A DNA stretch of 64,000 bases from Candidatus Villigracilis saccharophilus (GTDB taxonomy: Bacteria; Chloroflexota; Anaerolineae; Anaerolineales; Villigracilaceae), in contig JADJNA010000062.1 in the NCBI GenBank assembly GCA_016709305.1, positions 36,001 through 100,000 of the forward strand. Direction: 5' to 3'. Each line of letters starts with the position of its first letter. Positions within the stretch are counted from its first letter, which is position 1. Under the pieces are notes generated by a model that ran no database searches, was not told the DNA's origin, and saw only the letters and a list, made by a program, of their open reading frames with translations. A program made the translations under genes and the position numbers. Positions 51,326 to 60,844 of the stretch are shown here, piece by piece.

Positions 51326-54300
51326 ATGAAAAAGCTTCCCATTTTACTGATATTAATACTGTCCATTTTTTCATGGGGATTCGGGACCTCACTTGCCGTA
51401 TCTGGCAAAGAAGCCAAAATTAACTTCGAGAAAAGGTCGAATCTGGTTGTTTTTACCCAGCTGAATCTTTATCCCAATATTGAAACTATTGGTGTTGCTG
51501 TTACCGGGACTGGACTTCCGAAAAAAGCTGACCTGTTGTATCGCCAGAGTGGTGAATCTGTTTGGCGTAGCGGTCATGCGCTCGTGCGTATTGACGATGG
51601 CCGCCTGATGGGCAGTTTGTTTGGACTCTCTCCATTGACATCTTATGATGTGAAAGTGCTGGATGGAACAGTGGAGATTAGCGGCACAATTACCACACAG
51701 GCAAATGATCTGTCATTCACCCCCACGGCTGTGATACATGTCAATGATGATGCGCCTTCCGGCGGCGATGGCTCGATCTTTGCGCCGTTTCGAACCATTC
51801 AAGAAGGTGTAAATAAGGCTGTTCCTGGCACGCAAGTTTTGGTGGCAGATGGTATTTATCGCGAGATGGTAACTTTTCCAGCTTCAGGCACTTCTAATAG
51901 TTGGATTCAAGTCAAGGCGGAGGGGAGCGGCGCGATCCTGGATGGGTCCGAGACGCTCACGGGGAACGCATGGACACAATACGAAGGCAAGACGCGGGTC
52001 TGGCAAAGGAATATCGGTGCACAGCTTGGATACCTCGCCCGCGATGGGAACCGTTTTTACAATTACGATTCACTTTCAATGTTGTTCTCGTCGACCGGGC
52101 ATGGCAATACAAGCATGACGGAGGGCTGGTATCTTGACCCAAATACTTTTATTTTATATATCCGCAGTTCGGACGATCCTTCGAACCATACTTGGCAAGT
52201 TCCACGACAGTTGCATGCATTTGATGTGAACAGCCGTGATTGGATCTGGATCGAAGGCTTTGAAATGCGATATTACAATAGGTGTGGCGTATGTACTCTG
52301 AATGCGTCTCATCTGGTAGTGCGCAAAAACAAAATCCATAATATGCAATTAGGCGTCTATTTCAACTGGACTGGGAATGAGAATCAGGGAAATGATACAC
52401 GTGTCGAATATAACGAGATCTATGACCCCGCAGTGAATGAATGGCCCTGGAAGGCGGTCAAAGGCAGTTCCATGGAGGGGACCGCGATCGTTGTAAGAGG
52501 GCGAACCGGGGCAATCGTGCGTAATAACGATATTCATAATTTTTTCAACGGCATCTATACAGGTTCTTCCGGTGCGCTCGAAAATTCTACGCTTGCTTTT
52601 GATGCGGATATTTACAATAACTACATTCACCAGATCAGTGATGATGCTCTGGAACCGGAAGGCGCATGTATAAATCATCGTTTTCGTAATAACACCATTG
52701 ATTCAGCTTTTGTTGGTGTTTCACTCGCCCCGATTACGATGGGGCCGGTTTGGATTCTGCGCTCGACCATCACAAACTATACCGGCATGGCCGTTAAATG
52801 GGATAGAGATTCCGACGGCATAGTATTTATCTACCATAACACCGCCTGGACAAATGCAGGTAATGTGGACGCGGTTTTTTTGATCAGCCCCGTATACAAT
52901 GCCGTTATGCGTAACAATATCTTTAGCAGTACGGCGTATTCCATTAATGCTGTCCCTTCGGGTTCCAGTGGGCATGATTGGAATTATGACAATTGGTACA
53001 CAACTCGCACAGCTGATGTCAATCATTTTAAATGGGCGAATATCTTGTATAGTTCCGTTGCGAAATTTTGTACAGCGAGTGGGCTTGAATGTAATGGATA
53101 TGAAGTTGCACCGGGTTTGACCAGCCCTGCCAGCGGTGATTTCACGTTGCTTTTATCTAGCTTAAATATTGATAAGGGGATTGTCATTCCTGGAATTAAT
53201 GATCAGTTTTCAGGCAAGGCTCCGGATGTAGGCGCGTTCGAACGGGCGGTTGATCCTCCTCCCATGGTGATATCCATCGTCCGTGCAGATGCGACGCCGA
53301 TTGGGGCTGCCGAAGTGAAATTCACGGTCACATTTTCAGAATCGGTGAGTGGGGTTGATGCTGCCGATTTTTTGATCGTCACCAGCCCAGCCATCGTAGG
53401 AACTTCCATCACGAGTGTAATTCCTGAAACTGTCACAACATATAGGGTTGGTGTTAATACTGGCTTTGGGGATGGCACGCTCCGATTAGATCTGATGGAT
53501 AATGATTCGATCGCGGATATGGTGAATAACCCTTTGGGTGGGGTGGGCGCAGGAAACGGTAATTTCACTTCCGGAGATTTGTATGCCATCGAAAAAACCA
53601 TTCCAACCGTTGCTAATATAGCGCTCGTTGAACCAAATATCAATGGCGCTGATATTTTGCATTTTTCAGTAATCTTCTCTAAAGACGTCAGCAGTGTGGA
53701 TGTGGGAGATTTTGGTTTGTTCACGAATGGCGGAATTCTTAATGCGACTATCTCTGAGGTAAGTGGTGCAGGGGCTGTTTACAACGTTTCGGTTAATACC
53801 GGCACGGGTGATGGAACACTGCGTCTGGATCTTTTGGATAACGATAGCATTGTGGATACCCTGACAAATCCGCTTGGCGGGGTGGGAGCAGGTAATGGGA
53901 CCTTTATCAACGGTGGAGTGTATACGATCGATAAGACCGCGCCGGTAGCTGTCAGCATTTTACGCGCTGACCCCAACCCGGCTTCTGGTAACACAGTGCG
54001 ATATATGGTGACTTTCTCTGAGACTGTCAGCGGTTTGGATTCCGGGGATTTTATGCCAGTCATGACTGATGGTCTGACCGGTGCATCCGTCCAAGCCGTG
54101 AGTGGATCTGGCAATTCTTACACAGCCTCTGTCGCTGTCGGGAGCGGAATTGGCAATCTTCGTCTCGACCTCGTAGATAATGACAGCGTTCTGGATGCCT
54201 CAGGTAAACCGTTGGGCGGATCTGGGGTCGGTAATGCCAACTTTACTTTGGGAGAAATGTACACAGTCTACAGACCCCCAGTCACCATAGTAAGCGGCGT

Positions 54301-54871
54301 CTTCAACTCCAATGCAGCAAACGACGGGTGGATACTTGAATCAAATGAAAATACCAATAAAGGTGGCACAAAAAACTCCAATGCAGCTACATTTATCCTC
54401 GGCGATGACGCTCGTGACCGCATGTATCGTGCTGTTTTACAATTTCCTACCGGCGGACTGCCCGACAATGCAGTCATTGACCAGGTCATCCTAATGATCA
54501 AGAGACAGGGGAATCTCGGTACAGACCCGTTCAATACACACAAGAATATCTCGCTGGATATTCGTAAGGGCGCTTTTGGCAGTTTTGGCCCATTTAGCAT
54601 CGGCGCTTTGCAGATTTCAGATTTCCAAGCCCCTGCTGATGGATATTCGATCGGCATTATGCAAGGCAACCCGGTTGGAGGTTGGTATTGGTCTGTGTTG
54701 GATAGTAGCGCGTTTCCGTTCATAAATCTGATTGGAGAGACTCAGATCCGTCTCGGTTTTCAGATCGACGATAACGATGATCGAAATAACGATTACTTGA
54801 TGTTCTTCTCCGGAAATGCAAAAAATGCAGCTGATCGCCCACAATTACTTGTCAAGTATTATCTGCCGTAA
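51326..54871 (+). CDS. Giant secreted protein: parallel beta-helix, three Ig-like repeats, conserved C-terminal domain
   Basis: A 1,181-residue exported protein. The start at 51326 has AAGGAG upstream and gives a signal peptide (MKKLPILLILILSIF...). A fibronectin-like region (about 45-130) is followed by a right-handed beta-helix (about 135-640; NDDAPSGGDGSIFAPFRTIQ, many NNxIHN-type turns) like polysaccharide lyases and surface proteins. Three Ig-like repeats follow (from about 645, 760 and 871; signature FSESVSGVD--DF...NPLGGVGAGNG). A C-terminal domain (about 989-1181; NDGWILESNENTNKGG...FQIDDNDDRNNDYL) is shared with the protein at 57230. It is probably a cell-surface protein; no catalytic residues were identified. 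Confidence 0.85.
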   Translation: MKKLPILLILILSIFSWGFGTSLAVSGKEAKINFEKRSNLVVFTQLNLYPNIETIGVAVTGTGLPKKADLLYRQSGESVWRSGHALVRIDDGRLMGSLFGLSPLTSYDVKVLDGTVEISGTITTQANDLSFTPTAVIHVNDDAPSGGDGSIFAPFRTIQEGVNKAVPGTQVLVADGIYREMVTFPASGTSNSWIQVKAEGSGAILDGSETLTGNAWTQYEGKTRVWQRNIGAQLGYLARDGNRFYNYDSLSMLFSSTGHGNTSMTEGWYLDPNTFILYIRSSDDPSNHTWQVPRQLHAFDVNSRDWIWIEGFEMRYYNRCGVCTLNASHLVVRKNKIHNMQLGVYFNWTGNENQGNDTRVEYNEIYDPAVNEWPWKAVKGSSMEGTAIVVRGRTGAIVRNNDIHNFFNGIYTGSSGALENSTLAFDADIYNNYIHQISDDALEPEGACINHRFRNNTIDSAFVGVSLAPITMGPVWILRSTITNYTGMAVKWDRDSDGIVFIYHNTAWTNAGNVDAVFLISPVYNAVMRNNIFSSTAYSINAVPSGSSGHDWNYDNWYTTRTADVNHFKWANILYSSVAKFCTASGLECNGYEVAPGLTSPASGDFTLLLSSLNIDKGIVIPGINDQFSGKAPDVGAFERAVDPPPMVISIVRADATPIGAAEVKFTVTFSESVSGVDAADFLIVTSPAIVGTSITSVIPETVTTYRVGVNTGFGDGTLRLDLMDNDSIADMVNNPLGGVGAGNGNFTSGDLYAIEKTIPTVANIALVEPNINGADILHFSVIFSKDVSSVDVGDFGLFTNGGILNATISEVSGAGAVYNVSVNTGTGDGTLRLDLLDNDSIVDTLTNPLGGVGAGNGTFINGGVYTIDKTAPVAVSILRADPNPASGNTVRYMVTFSETVSGLDSGDFMPVMTDGLTGASVQAVSGSGNSYTASVAVGSGIGNLRLDLVDNDSVLDASGKPLGGSGVGNANFTLGEMYTVYRPPVTIVSGVFNSNAANDGWILESNENTNKGGTKNSNAATFILGDDARDRMYRAVLQFPTGGLPDNAVIDQVILMIKRQGNLGTDPFNTHKNISLDIRKGAFGSFGPFSIGALQISDFQAPADGYSIGIMQGNPVGGWYWSVLDSSAFPFINLIGETQIRLGFQIDDNDDRNNDYLMFFSGNAKNAADRPQLLVKYYLP

Positions 54872-54935
54872 TAAAAAAATCTGTACGCTAAAAGAAAAAA
54901 TTTTCAGTTACTCATAAAGGAGAGAAATAAATTTT

Positions 54936-56132
54936 ATGCCGGGATTCGCCAATCGTATGGCTTATATGCAATCAACAGCGGATGTGATCCGATATCTATT
55001 TGAATCGATGACCGACCCGGATACCATCTCCTTTGGCGGAGGTGCCCCGGCAAAAGAGGCGCTTCCAGTGGAGTTGATCCACGGAATCGCGAATGAAGTG
55101 CTTACAAGGGACCGTCGCGGGGTCCAGGCTCTCCAATACGGGAATCCCATCGGCATTCCAGACCTTCGTCAGGCCGCCATAGACCGGCTTTTGCTCCCCA
55201 AAGGACTTCAAGCTGAAATGGAAAACGTCATGATCGTATCCGGCGGCATGGAAAACATGAATCTGGTAAGCAATTTATATCTGGAGCCCGGGGATGTCGT
55301 TTTGGTTGAGTCGCCCACCTTTGTACAGGCTGTTCAGGTTTTCAGGATGTTCGAAGCTCAATGTATCGCCTGTGAGACAGATAACGAAGGATTGGTCATT
55401 GAAGATGTGGAAGCAAAGATCAAACAGCATCATCCCAGAATGATCTATGTAATTCCCACTTTTCAGAATCCTTCCGGGCGGACAACAAGTTTGGAGCGGC
55501 GCAAGGCTATTGCGGAATTGGGCAGCCGCTATGATCTTGTAATTTTAGAAGATGATCCCTACAGCGAGATGCGCTATAGCGGAGATGTGTTGCCGCCGAT
55601 CAAATACTTTGATAAGAGTGGTAACACGATTTATGCCAATAGCTTCTCCAAGATTTTTTCACCGGGCTCCCGCCTGGGTTTTGTCTATGCGGAGAAGGAA
55701 ATCATCAAAAAATTCTATGATGCGAAAACCGCCACCAATTCCCATACGAATGTGGTCACGCAAATTCTGTGCGCTGAGTTCTTCAACCGCGGGTTGTTCG
55801 AGCCGCACCTGAAATTGATTCGAGACATTCATCGCGAACGCCGCGATGTGATGATGGACTGCATCAAGTCCATGCTGCCTGACGGGGTGAACTATGTTTA
55901 CCCGGACGGCGGCTTGTTCACCTGGGTGGAATTGCCTGCGCATGTGGATACAACTTCCATGCTGGAAGAGGCAAAACAGCATAAAGTGGCCTATATGCCG
56001 GGCAAGGAATTCTTTGTGGAAGGACAGCCCATCCACAACAACTGTATGAGAGTTAGCTTTGGCGGTGTCACACCTGAAAATATACAGATTGGAATGGAGC
56101 GGCTGTCGTCTGTGATTCGTTCCAAGATGTGA
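54936..56132 (+). CDS. PLP-dependent aminotransferase, class I/II (LysN/MocR-like)
   Basis: A 398-residue enzyme. PLP-binding residues are in VSGGMENMNLVSNL, the Asp in ILEDDPYSEMRY and the Schiff-base Lys in NSFSKIFSPGSRLGF; FQNPSGRTTSLERR and the Arg in CMRVSFG contact the substrate carboxylate. The sequence fits the 2-aminoadipate/kynurenine-type group without a GntR domain. GGAGAG precedes the ATG. The substrate is undetermined. It ends in a clear terminator and stands alone between the two giant surface protein genes. Confidence 0.92.
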   Translation: MPGFANRMAYMQSTADVIRYLFESMTDPDTISFGGGAPAKEALPVELIHGIANEVLTRDRRGVQALQYGNPIGIPDLRQAAIDRLLLPKGLQAEMENVMIVSGGMENMNLVSNLYLEPGDVVLVESPTFVQAVQVFRMFEAQCIACETDNEGLVIEDVEAKIKQHHPRMIYVIPTFQNPSGRTTSLERRKAIAELGSRYDLVILEDDPYSEMRYSGDVLPPIKYFDKSGNTIYANSFSKIFSPGSRLGFVYAEKEIIKKFYDAKTATNSHTNVVTQILCAEFFNRGLFEPHLKLIRDIHRERRDVMMDCIKSMLPDGVNYVYPDGGLFTWVELPAHVDTTSMLEEAKQHKVAYMPGKEFFVEGQPIHNNCMRVSFGGVTPENIQIGMERLSSVIRSKM

Positions 56133-56144
56133 GAGGGCAAAGTA

Positions 56145-56180
56145 AAAATATCCGAAGCCGTAAAGACTTCGGATATTTTT
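56145..56180 (+). terminator. Bidirectional terminator
   Basis: AAAATATCCGAAG/CTTCGGATATTTTT stem, between convergent aminotransferase and osmC genes. Confidence 0.88.
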
Positions 56181-56198
56181 GTGCCATTATTTTTTCTT

Positions 56199-56624
56199 TT
56201 ACACGGATAAAAGGCGGGCGGTCAATGTGATCGGGGTGCTTGCCAATGCTGCGGAAACGGGACAGCCTTCCTTTGTGGCGGCAGCGATCTCCTGGAACTT
56301 TTCATCGCTGATCTCAGGTACGACCGCCTCAGAGGTCAGGTGGATCTTGGTAATGCGGCTCTTGCCATCGATCACCTCGAGTGTGACCTGTGCCTGAGTT
56401 TGTATCTGCTTGGGTGTGAAGCCATTCTTGCCGAGACCGGAACTGAGCGCCATGGAGAAACAGCCTGCATGAGCCGCGCCGAGCAATTCCTCGGGGTTGG
56501 TGCCTTGTCCTTCTTCAAAGCGGGATGACCAGGTGTAAGAGCCTTCATAAGAGCCGAACTTCATGGTTCCCTTACCTTCTTTCAAAGTACCAGTCCAAAT
56601 TGCATCTGCATTTCTAGTTGACAT
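56199..56624 (-). CDS. osmC: OsmC-type peroxiredoxin
   Basis: A 141-residue peroxide-reducing protein. The two active Cys are Cys55 (HAGCFSMAL) and Cys121 (KEGCPVSAAL). The N-terminus (TRNADAIWTGTLKEGKGT) and GTNPEELLGAAHAGC are OsmC signatures, distinguishing it from OhrA. The start at 56624 is preceded by AAGGA; a longer frame from 56645 is less likely. It adds to the oxidative-stress genes of the window (bcp, hemerythrin). Confidence 0.93.
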   Translation of the reverse strand: MSTRNADAIWTGTLKEGKGTMKFGSYEGSYTWSSRFEEGQGTNPEELLGAAHAGCFSMALSSGLGKNGFTPKQIQTQAQVTLEVIDGKSRITKIHLTSEAVVPEISDEKFQEIAAATKEGCPVSAALASTPITLTARLLSV

Positions 56625-56690
56625 ATTATTTTCCTTTTTATACATAAAATTTGAAAAACTCCGGGCCCAAACAGGCTTAGAGTTTTGATT

Positions 56691-56870
56691 TTACACCAAC
56701 ATTCTGACGGGATTTTCAAGAAAGACTGCCAGTGCTTGTATGAACTGCGCGGCTTAGTCTCCATCGTTGACGCAGTGATCCACCGAAATTGTTACTTTCA
56801 TTCTCTTGCCCGCTTTCAACTCACTATTTTCAAGGATAATGCAGGAATCAAAACAGATTGGAACGCCAAC
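56691..56870 (-). pseudogene. Decayed fragment of a 2-oxoacid dehydrogenase E2 C-terminus
   Basis: On the minus strand this reads ENSELKAGKRMKVTISVDH-CVNDGD, then a stop, then AAQFIQALAVFLENPVRMLV. It matches the end of the intact E2 at 60614 (ENGELKVGWRMKATISVDH..., AAQFMQALAGFLENPVRMLV). The HxxxDG active-site region is recognisable but the frame has an internal stop (TAA), and the rest of the gene is missing. The divergence from the intact copy shows it is an old paralogue remnant rather than a recent duplication. Confidence 0.8.
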
Positions 56871-57229
56871 ATGCCTTATATCTTCTTGCCTTCGATATAA
56901 AAGATGTATTCTCGAAATAGATTGATCAAATAAACATACATGTATTTCCGCTCCAAATATAATTACAGTTTGATGCCAATAAAGGGTATGGATTGTTTAT
57001 CTTCCGATTTTGTGATTTAATATTTATATAAGGTCACTCTCCTTTTTGTAGTGCAATTAACGCAGGAGTTTAGCCGAGCAGCGGGGAAATAAAAACTAAA
57101 GTTTTGCGCCTTCGCAGGCAGATAGTCCATATGCTTTGTTGATGAGCGGCCTCCGAAATTAACTGTGGAAACCTTGTTCGTAAATTTAGTTGCCAGCGAA
57201 CATTGATGATTCCCAAGTAGGAGAAAAGA
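56871..57229. other. Intergenic region with long leader of the propeller gene
   Basis: 359 bases without a credible gene. The first half is AT-rich (promoter-like TTTAATATTTATATAAGG near 57015-57032). The second half (about 57060-57210) is GC-richer, with short complementary blocks such as GCGCCTTCGCAGGC. It may be a structured 5' leader of the gene at 57230, but I can match it to no known riboswitch. GTAGGAG is the ribosome-binding site. Confidence 0.35.
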
Positions 57230-60200
57230 ATGAATCCTAGACACTTAAAATTCATAGCGCGGGTTGTTGCTTTTATTATGCTGCTTGTCTTACTTGCAGG
57301 ATTAACTCCCGCGGCGATACGCCCGGTTTATGCTGCTCCTGGCGACCTCATGCGAATTTCGGTGGCTTCAAGTGGTGAGCAGGCAAATGGCAGGTCGTAT
57401 GGAGGTCAGATATCTGGGAATGGTCGATACGTTGCCTTTGCATCCGATGCCCGCAATCTGATCGTCGGTGATACAAATAATGTAGAGGATGTTTTTGTAA
57501 AGGATCGTCAGACCGGCGCGACGATCCGCGTTTCTCTTGCATCAGCCACCGGCGCGGAGGCGAATGGCGACTCGGGGGGAACTCTGGCTATTTCAAGCGA
57601 TGGGCGTTATGTGGCTTTTGAATCGAATGCGACAAATCTTGTCGTTGCAGATACAAATGGAGAAAGCGATATCTTTGTTCGAGATACACAAACTGGAATA
57701 ACAACCCTCATTTCAGTTGGCTCGAGCGGTGCGCAGGCTAATTACTATTCGGATAATGTTTCAATCTCCGCCGATGGGCGGATGATAGCATTCCACTCTG
57801 AGGCAACAAATCTTGTCAGTGGGGATACGAATAATCTGGGAGATATCTTCGTGCGTGACCGCCAAACCGGCCAAACTAGGCGCATCTCGGTTGATTCGAA
57901 TGGAACTGAAGCTAATGGAGGCTCCAACGCGGCGGACATATCTGATGATGGACGATACGTGGCATTCTCCTCTGGCGCCACGAACCTGGTCGCAAGGGAT
58001 ACGAATGGCAAAAGGGATAGCTTCGTGTACGATCTTCAAACGGGAAGTACAACCTGCGCCTCGGTCAGTACTAGTGGAGAGCAGGCAGATGGGGGCGGAA
58101 GCAGTCCGTCCATCTCGGGGGATGGACGCTATGTTGTATTCTTATCTGATTCAGGCAATCTTGATCCCAGAGCCAATGACTATAGAGGCAAAAACCTTGT
58201 CTACATACACGACCACCAGATCGGCCAGACCACACTCGCCTCAGTCGCTTCAGATGGGAGCATCCTGACAGTAGGCTTATTCGACCAACCGACCATATCC
58301 AGGAATGGCCGGTTGGTTGCGTTCCCTTTCTACGATAAAGGCGACAATAATGGGATCATGAATATTTGGGTCCGCGATATGCAGACGGGTGCATCCATTA
58401 AGGCTGAAGGTGGCAATAGCTCGTCTGGCGGACCATCACTCTCTGCTGACGGAAGTATCGTCGCCTTCTCCTCTGGCGCCAGCAACCTTGTCAGCGGTGA
58501 CACGAATGGTGCCACAGATGTTTTCGTCCGCGAGATCGTGTATGGCCCCGAGCGCAATCCGAGCGTGGCCTCAGTCACTCCGGAGTGCGGGTTTTCTACA
58601 CCGGTATGTTCCTATCCCACCCACGCTAGTGTCTCGTTTATTGTGATCTTCTCAGAGCCGGTTACCGGTGTTAGCGTGGATGATTTTTCACTGGACATGC
58701 TCGAAGGCATAACCGGCGCTTCCATTACAGGAGTCGGCGGGTCCGGAGTTGAATATTTTGTTACCGTTGACACCGGCACAGGCGAGGGCAGACTGCGATT
58801 GCATGTCGTTGATAATGACAGCATTATGGACACGACCCTTAATCCATTGGGTGGCGTCGGCATGGGTAACGGAGATTTCACAGGGAAACTTTATCAAATC
58901 GACAAGAACAACCCCACAGTCGCGAACATTGTGCGCGCCGATCTCAACCCCACCTCTGCTGAGACTGTGAGCTTTACGGTGTCCTTCTCTGAATTGGTCT
59001 ACCCGGTCAGACTAGGTAATTTTGTTTTATCCACTACAGGCAACATATCAGGCGCGACCATTACAGCCATTGATCCCAGAGAGGATCAATACACACCCGG
59101 AACAACGTACACCGTAACGATCAACACCGGCATGGGTGATGGTACCCTGTGGCTGGATCTCATTGATGATGACAGTATTCTGGATAACATGAGTAATCCG
59201 CTCGGGGGTGCAGGTGCAGGCAACGGGAACTTCACCACGGGCGAGACTTATACCATCAACAAAAGCGCCCCGATCATACCGAATGTTACCGGCAGCCTGC
59301 GGGCTAATATCAATCCCACAAGTGCAGCGAGTGTTAACTTCACTGTGAACTTCTCAGAGGCTGTCAGCGGTGTCGACCCAAGCGATTTTTCCCTGACCAC
59401 CACTGGCAGCTTTAGCGGCGTTCTTGTGACGAATGTGAGCGGTTCCGGAAATACGTACACGGTCACAGTCGATACCGGTAGCGGTGACGGGGATCTGCAC
59501 TTGAATGTGATTGATGACGATAGTATCCTGAATGCTTCGGGCTCCCCCCTGGGCGGACCAGGTGCTGGTAATGGAAATTTCATCTCAGGTGAAAACTACA
59601 CGATCGACAAGACCATTCCTTTTGTGATCAGCAGCCTGCGTACTGATGCGAATCCGACAAATGCAGATAGCGTCCATTTCAATGTGACTTTTTCTGAGGC
59701 AGTCAGTGGTGTGGATGCTGGCGATTTTATTTTGACCACAACTGATAGGGTGGTAGGCGTTTCCATCACAAATGTGAACGATTCTGCCAATACTTATACA
59801 GTGACCGTCGCGACCGGCAGCGGCAATGGCACCCTTCGGCTTGACCTGATCGATCATGACAGCATCGTGGATTCTGCAAATAATCCATTGGGTGGATTGG
59901 GCGTAGGCAATGGAAGTTTTAGCATGGGTGAAGCATATTTAATAAATAAATTTCTTTCCGAAGATTTTAGATCCACGGGTTCGAATGATGGCTGGGTGCT
60001 TGAATCAAGCGAAAATAGTAACAAGGGTGGTTCAAGGAATTCGAGTGCCAATGTTATTAAACTCGGTGACGATTCCAAGAATCGTCAATTCCGCTCAATA
60101 TTGCATTTCCCAACATACTACCTGCCGGATAATGCTGTAGTGACACAGGTTATCCTGATGATTAAACAGCAAAATGTGGTTGGAACCGATCCATTCACTA

Positions 60201-60535
60201 CCCACCAAAATATCTCGATAGATATTCGCAAGGGATTCTTTAGTAATTTCAATATAGGTTTTTGGTCATTGCAGCTGACAGATTTTCAAGCACCTGCAGA
60301 TATGCTGGCAGTAGGTTTAATTCAGAATAATCCTGTCGGTGGATGGTACTGGGCGATGTTGGACGGAACAGCTTTTCCCTACATCAACCTGACCAGTTCG
60401 ACTCAGCTCCGCCTAGGCTTCCAGTTGGACGATAATAATGATCGTGGCAATGATTATATAAATTTCTTCAGTGGAGATTATCAAGAGCAAAAAGATCGCC
60501 CGCATTTACTGATTGAGTATTACATACAAAAGTAA
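57230..60535 (+). CDS. Giant secreted protein: beta-propeller, four Ig-like repeats, conserved C-terminal domain
   Basis: A 1,101-residue exported protein with a signal peptide (about 1-36, ending VYAAPGDL). Seven TolB/PD40-like propeller repeats of about 57-60 residues follow (about 40-440; repeating ISxDGRYVAFxSxATNLVxGDTN--DIFVRDxQTG). Four Ig-like repeats start near 442, 562, 687 and 800 (ANPTSAxSVxFTVxFSEAVSGVD; NPLGGxGxGNGxF). The C-terminal domain (about 911-1101; NDGWVLESSENSNKGG, FQLDDNNDRGNDYINFF) is shared with the protein at 51326. GTAGGAG precedes the ATG. Surface binding is likely; enzyme activity is not evident. Confidence 0.85.
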   Translation: MNPRHLKFIARVVAFIMLLVLLAGLTPAAIRPVYAAPGDLMRISVASSGEQANGRSYGGQISGNGRYVAFASDARNLIVGDTNNVEDVFVKDRQTGATIRVSLASATGAEANGDSGGTLAISSDGRYVAFESNATNLVVADTNGESDIFVRDTQTGITTLISVGSSGAQANYYSDNVSISADGRMIAFHSEATNLVSGDTNNLGDIFVRDRQTGQTRRISVDSNGTEANGGSNAADISDDGRYVAFSSGATNLVARDTNGKRDSFVYDLQTGSTTCASVSTSGEQADGGGSSPSISGDGRYVVFLSDSGNLDPRANDYRGKNLVYIHDHQIGQTTLASVASDGSILTVGLFDQPTISRNGRLVAFPFYDKGDNNGIMNIWVRDMQTGASIKAEGGNSSSGGPSLSADGSIVAFSSGASNLVSGDTNGATDVFVREIVYGPERNPSVASVTPECGFSTPVCSYPTHASVSFIVIFSEPVTGVSVDDFSLDMLEGITGASITGVGGSGVEYFVTVDTGTGEGRLRLHVVDNDSIMDTTLNPLGGVGMGNGDFTGKLYQIDKNNPTVANIVRADLNPTSAETVSFTVSFSELVYPVRLGNFVLSTTGNISGATITAIDPREDQYTPGTTYTVTINTGMGDGTLWLDLIDDDSILDNMSNPLGGAGAGNGNFTTGETYTINKSAPIIPNVTGSLRANINPTSAASVNFTVNFSEAVSGVDPSDFSLTTTGSFSGVLVTNVSGSGNTYTVTVDTGSGDGDLHLNVIDDDSILNASGSPLGGPGAGNGNFISGENYTIDKTIPFVISSLRTDANPTNADSVHFNVTFSEAVSGVDAGDFILTTTDRVVGVSITNVNDSANTYTVTVATGSGNGTLRLDLIDHDSIVDSANNPLGGLGVGNGSFSMGEAYLINKFLSEDFRSTGSNDGWVLESSENSNKGGSRNSSANVIKLGDDSKNRQFRSILHFPTYYLPDNAVVTQVILMIKQQNVVGTDPFTTHQNISIDIRKGFFSNFNIGFWSLQLTDFQAPADMLAVGLIQNNPVGGWYWAMLDGTAFPYINLTSSTQLRLGFQLDDNNDRGNDYINFFSGDYQEQKDRPHLLIEYYIQK

Positions 60536-60575
60536 GTTTGTATTGAAAGTTTACTTCAGAGTGTAATATCGTAAA

Positions 60576-60607
60576 AAATCTCCGAGTTCCTAAGAACTCG
60601 GAGATTT
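60576..60607. terminator. Bidirectional terminator of the CTCCGAG family
   Basis: A perfect 14-bp stem AAATCTCCGAGTTC/GAACTCGGAGATTT with a CTAA loop between the convergent propeller and E2 genes. Confidence 0.85.
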
Positions 60608-60613
60608 GCATTT

Positions 60614-60844
60614 CTACACCAACATCCTCACTGGATTTTCTAAAAACCCAGCCAGCGCTTGCATGAACTGGGCGGCTTCGGCTCCGTCGCTGATGCGATG
60701 ATCAACGGAGATGGTGGCTTTCATTCTCCAGCCCACTTTCAACTCACCATTTTCCACAACAGGAACTTCTCTGGCAAAACTGATCGCCAAAATCCCAGCT
60801 TCGGGCGGGCTGACGATCGCGATGAATTCTTCGACATCGTACAT
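60614..60844 (-). CDS. Dihydrolipoamide acyltransferase (E2), C-terminal part
   Basis: The last 76 residues of E2, reading MYDVEEFIAIVSPPEAGILA ... SVDHRISDGAEAAQF ... ENPVRMLV. HRISDG is the catalytic His/Asp motif of the acyltransferase domain. It follows TFSTSNLG of the main piece if one C is added at 60845-60846 (CC to CCC on the plus strand), so it is one gene with a one-base deletion. Confidence 0.9.
   Translation of the reverse strand: MYDVEEFIAIVSPPEAGILAISFAREVPVVENGELKVGWRMKATISVDHRISDGAEAAQFMQALAGFLENPVRMLV

Noticed and set aside
57017..57255. Small minus-strand open frames upstream of the propeller gene
   Set aside because: No start signals, no family features, and they overlap the likely promoter/leader.
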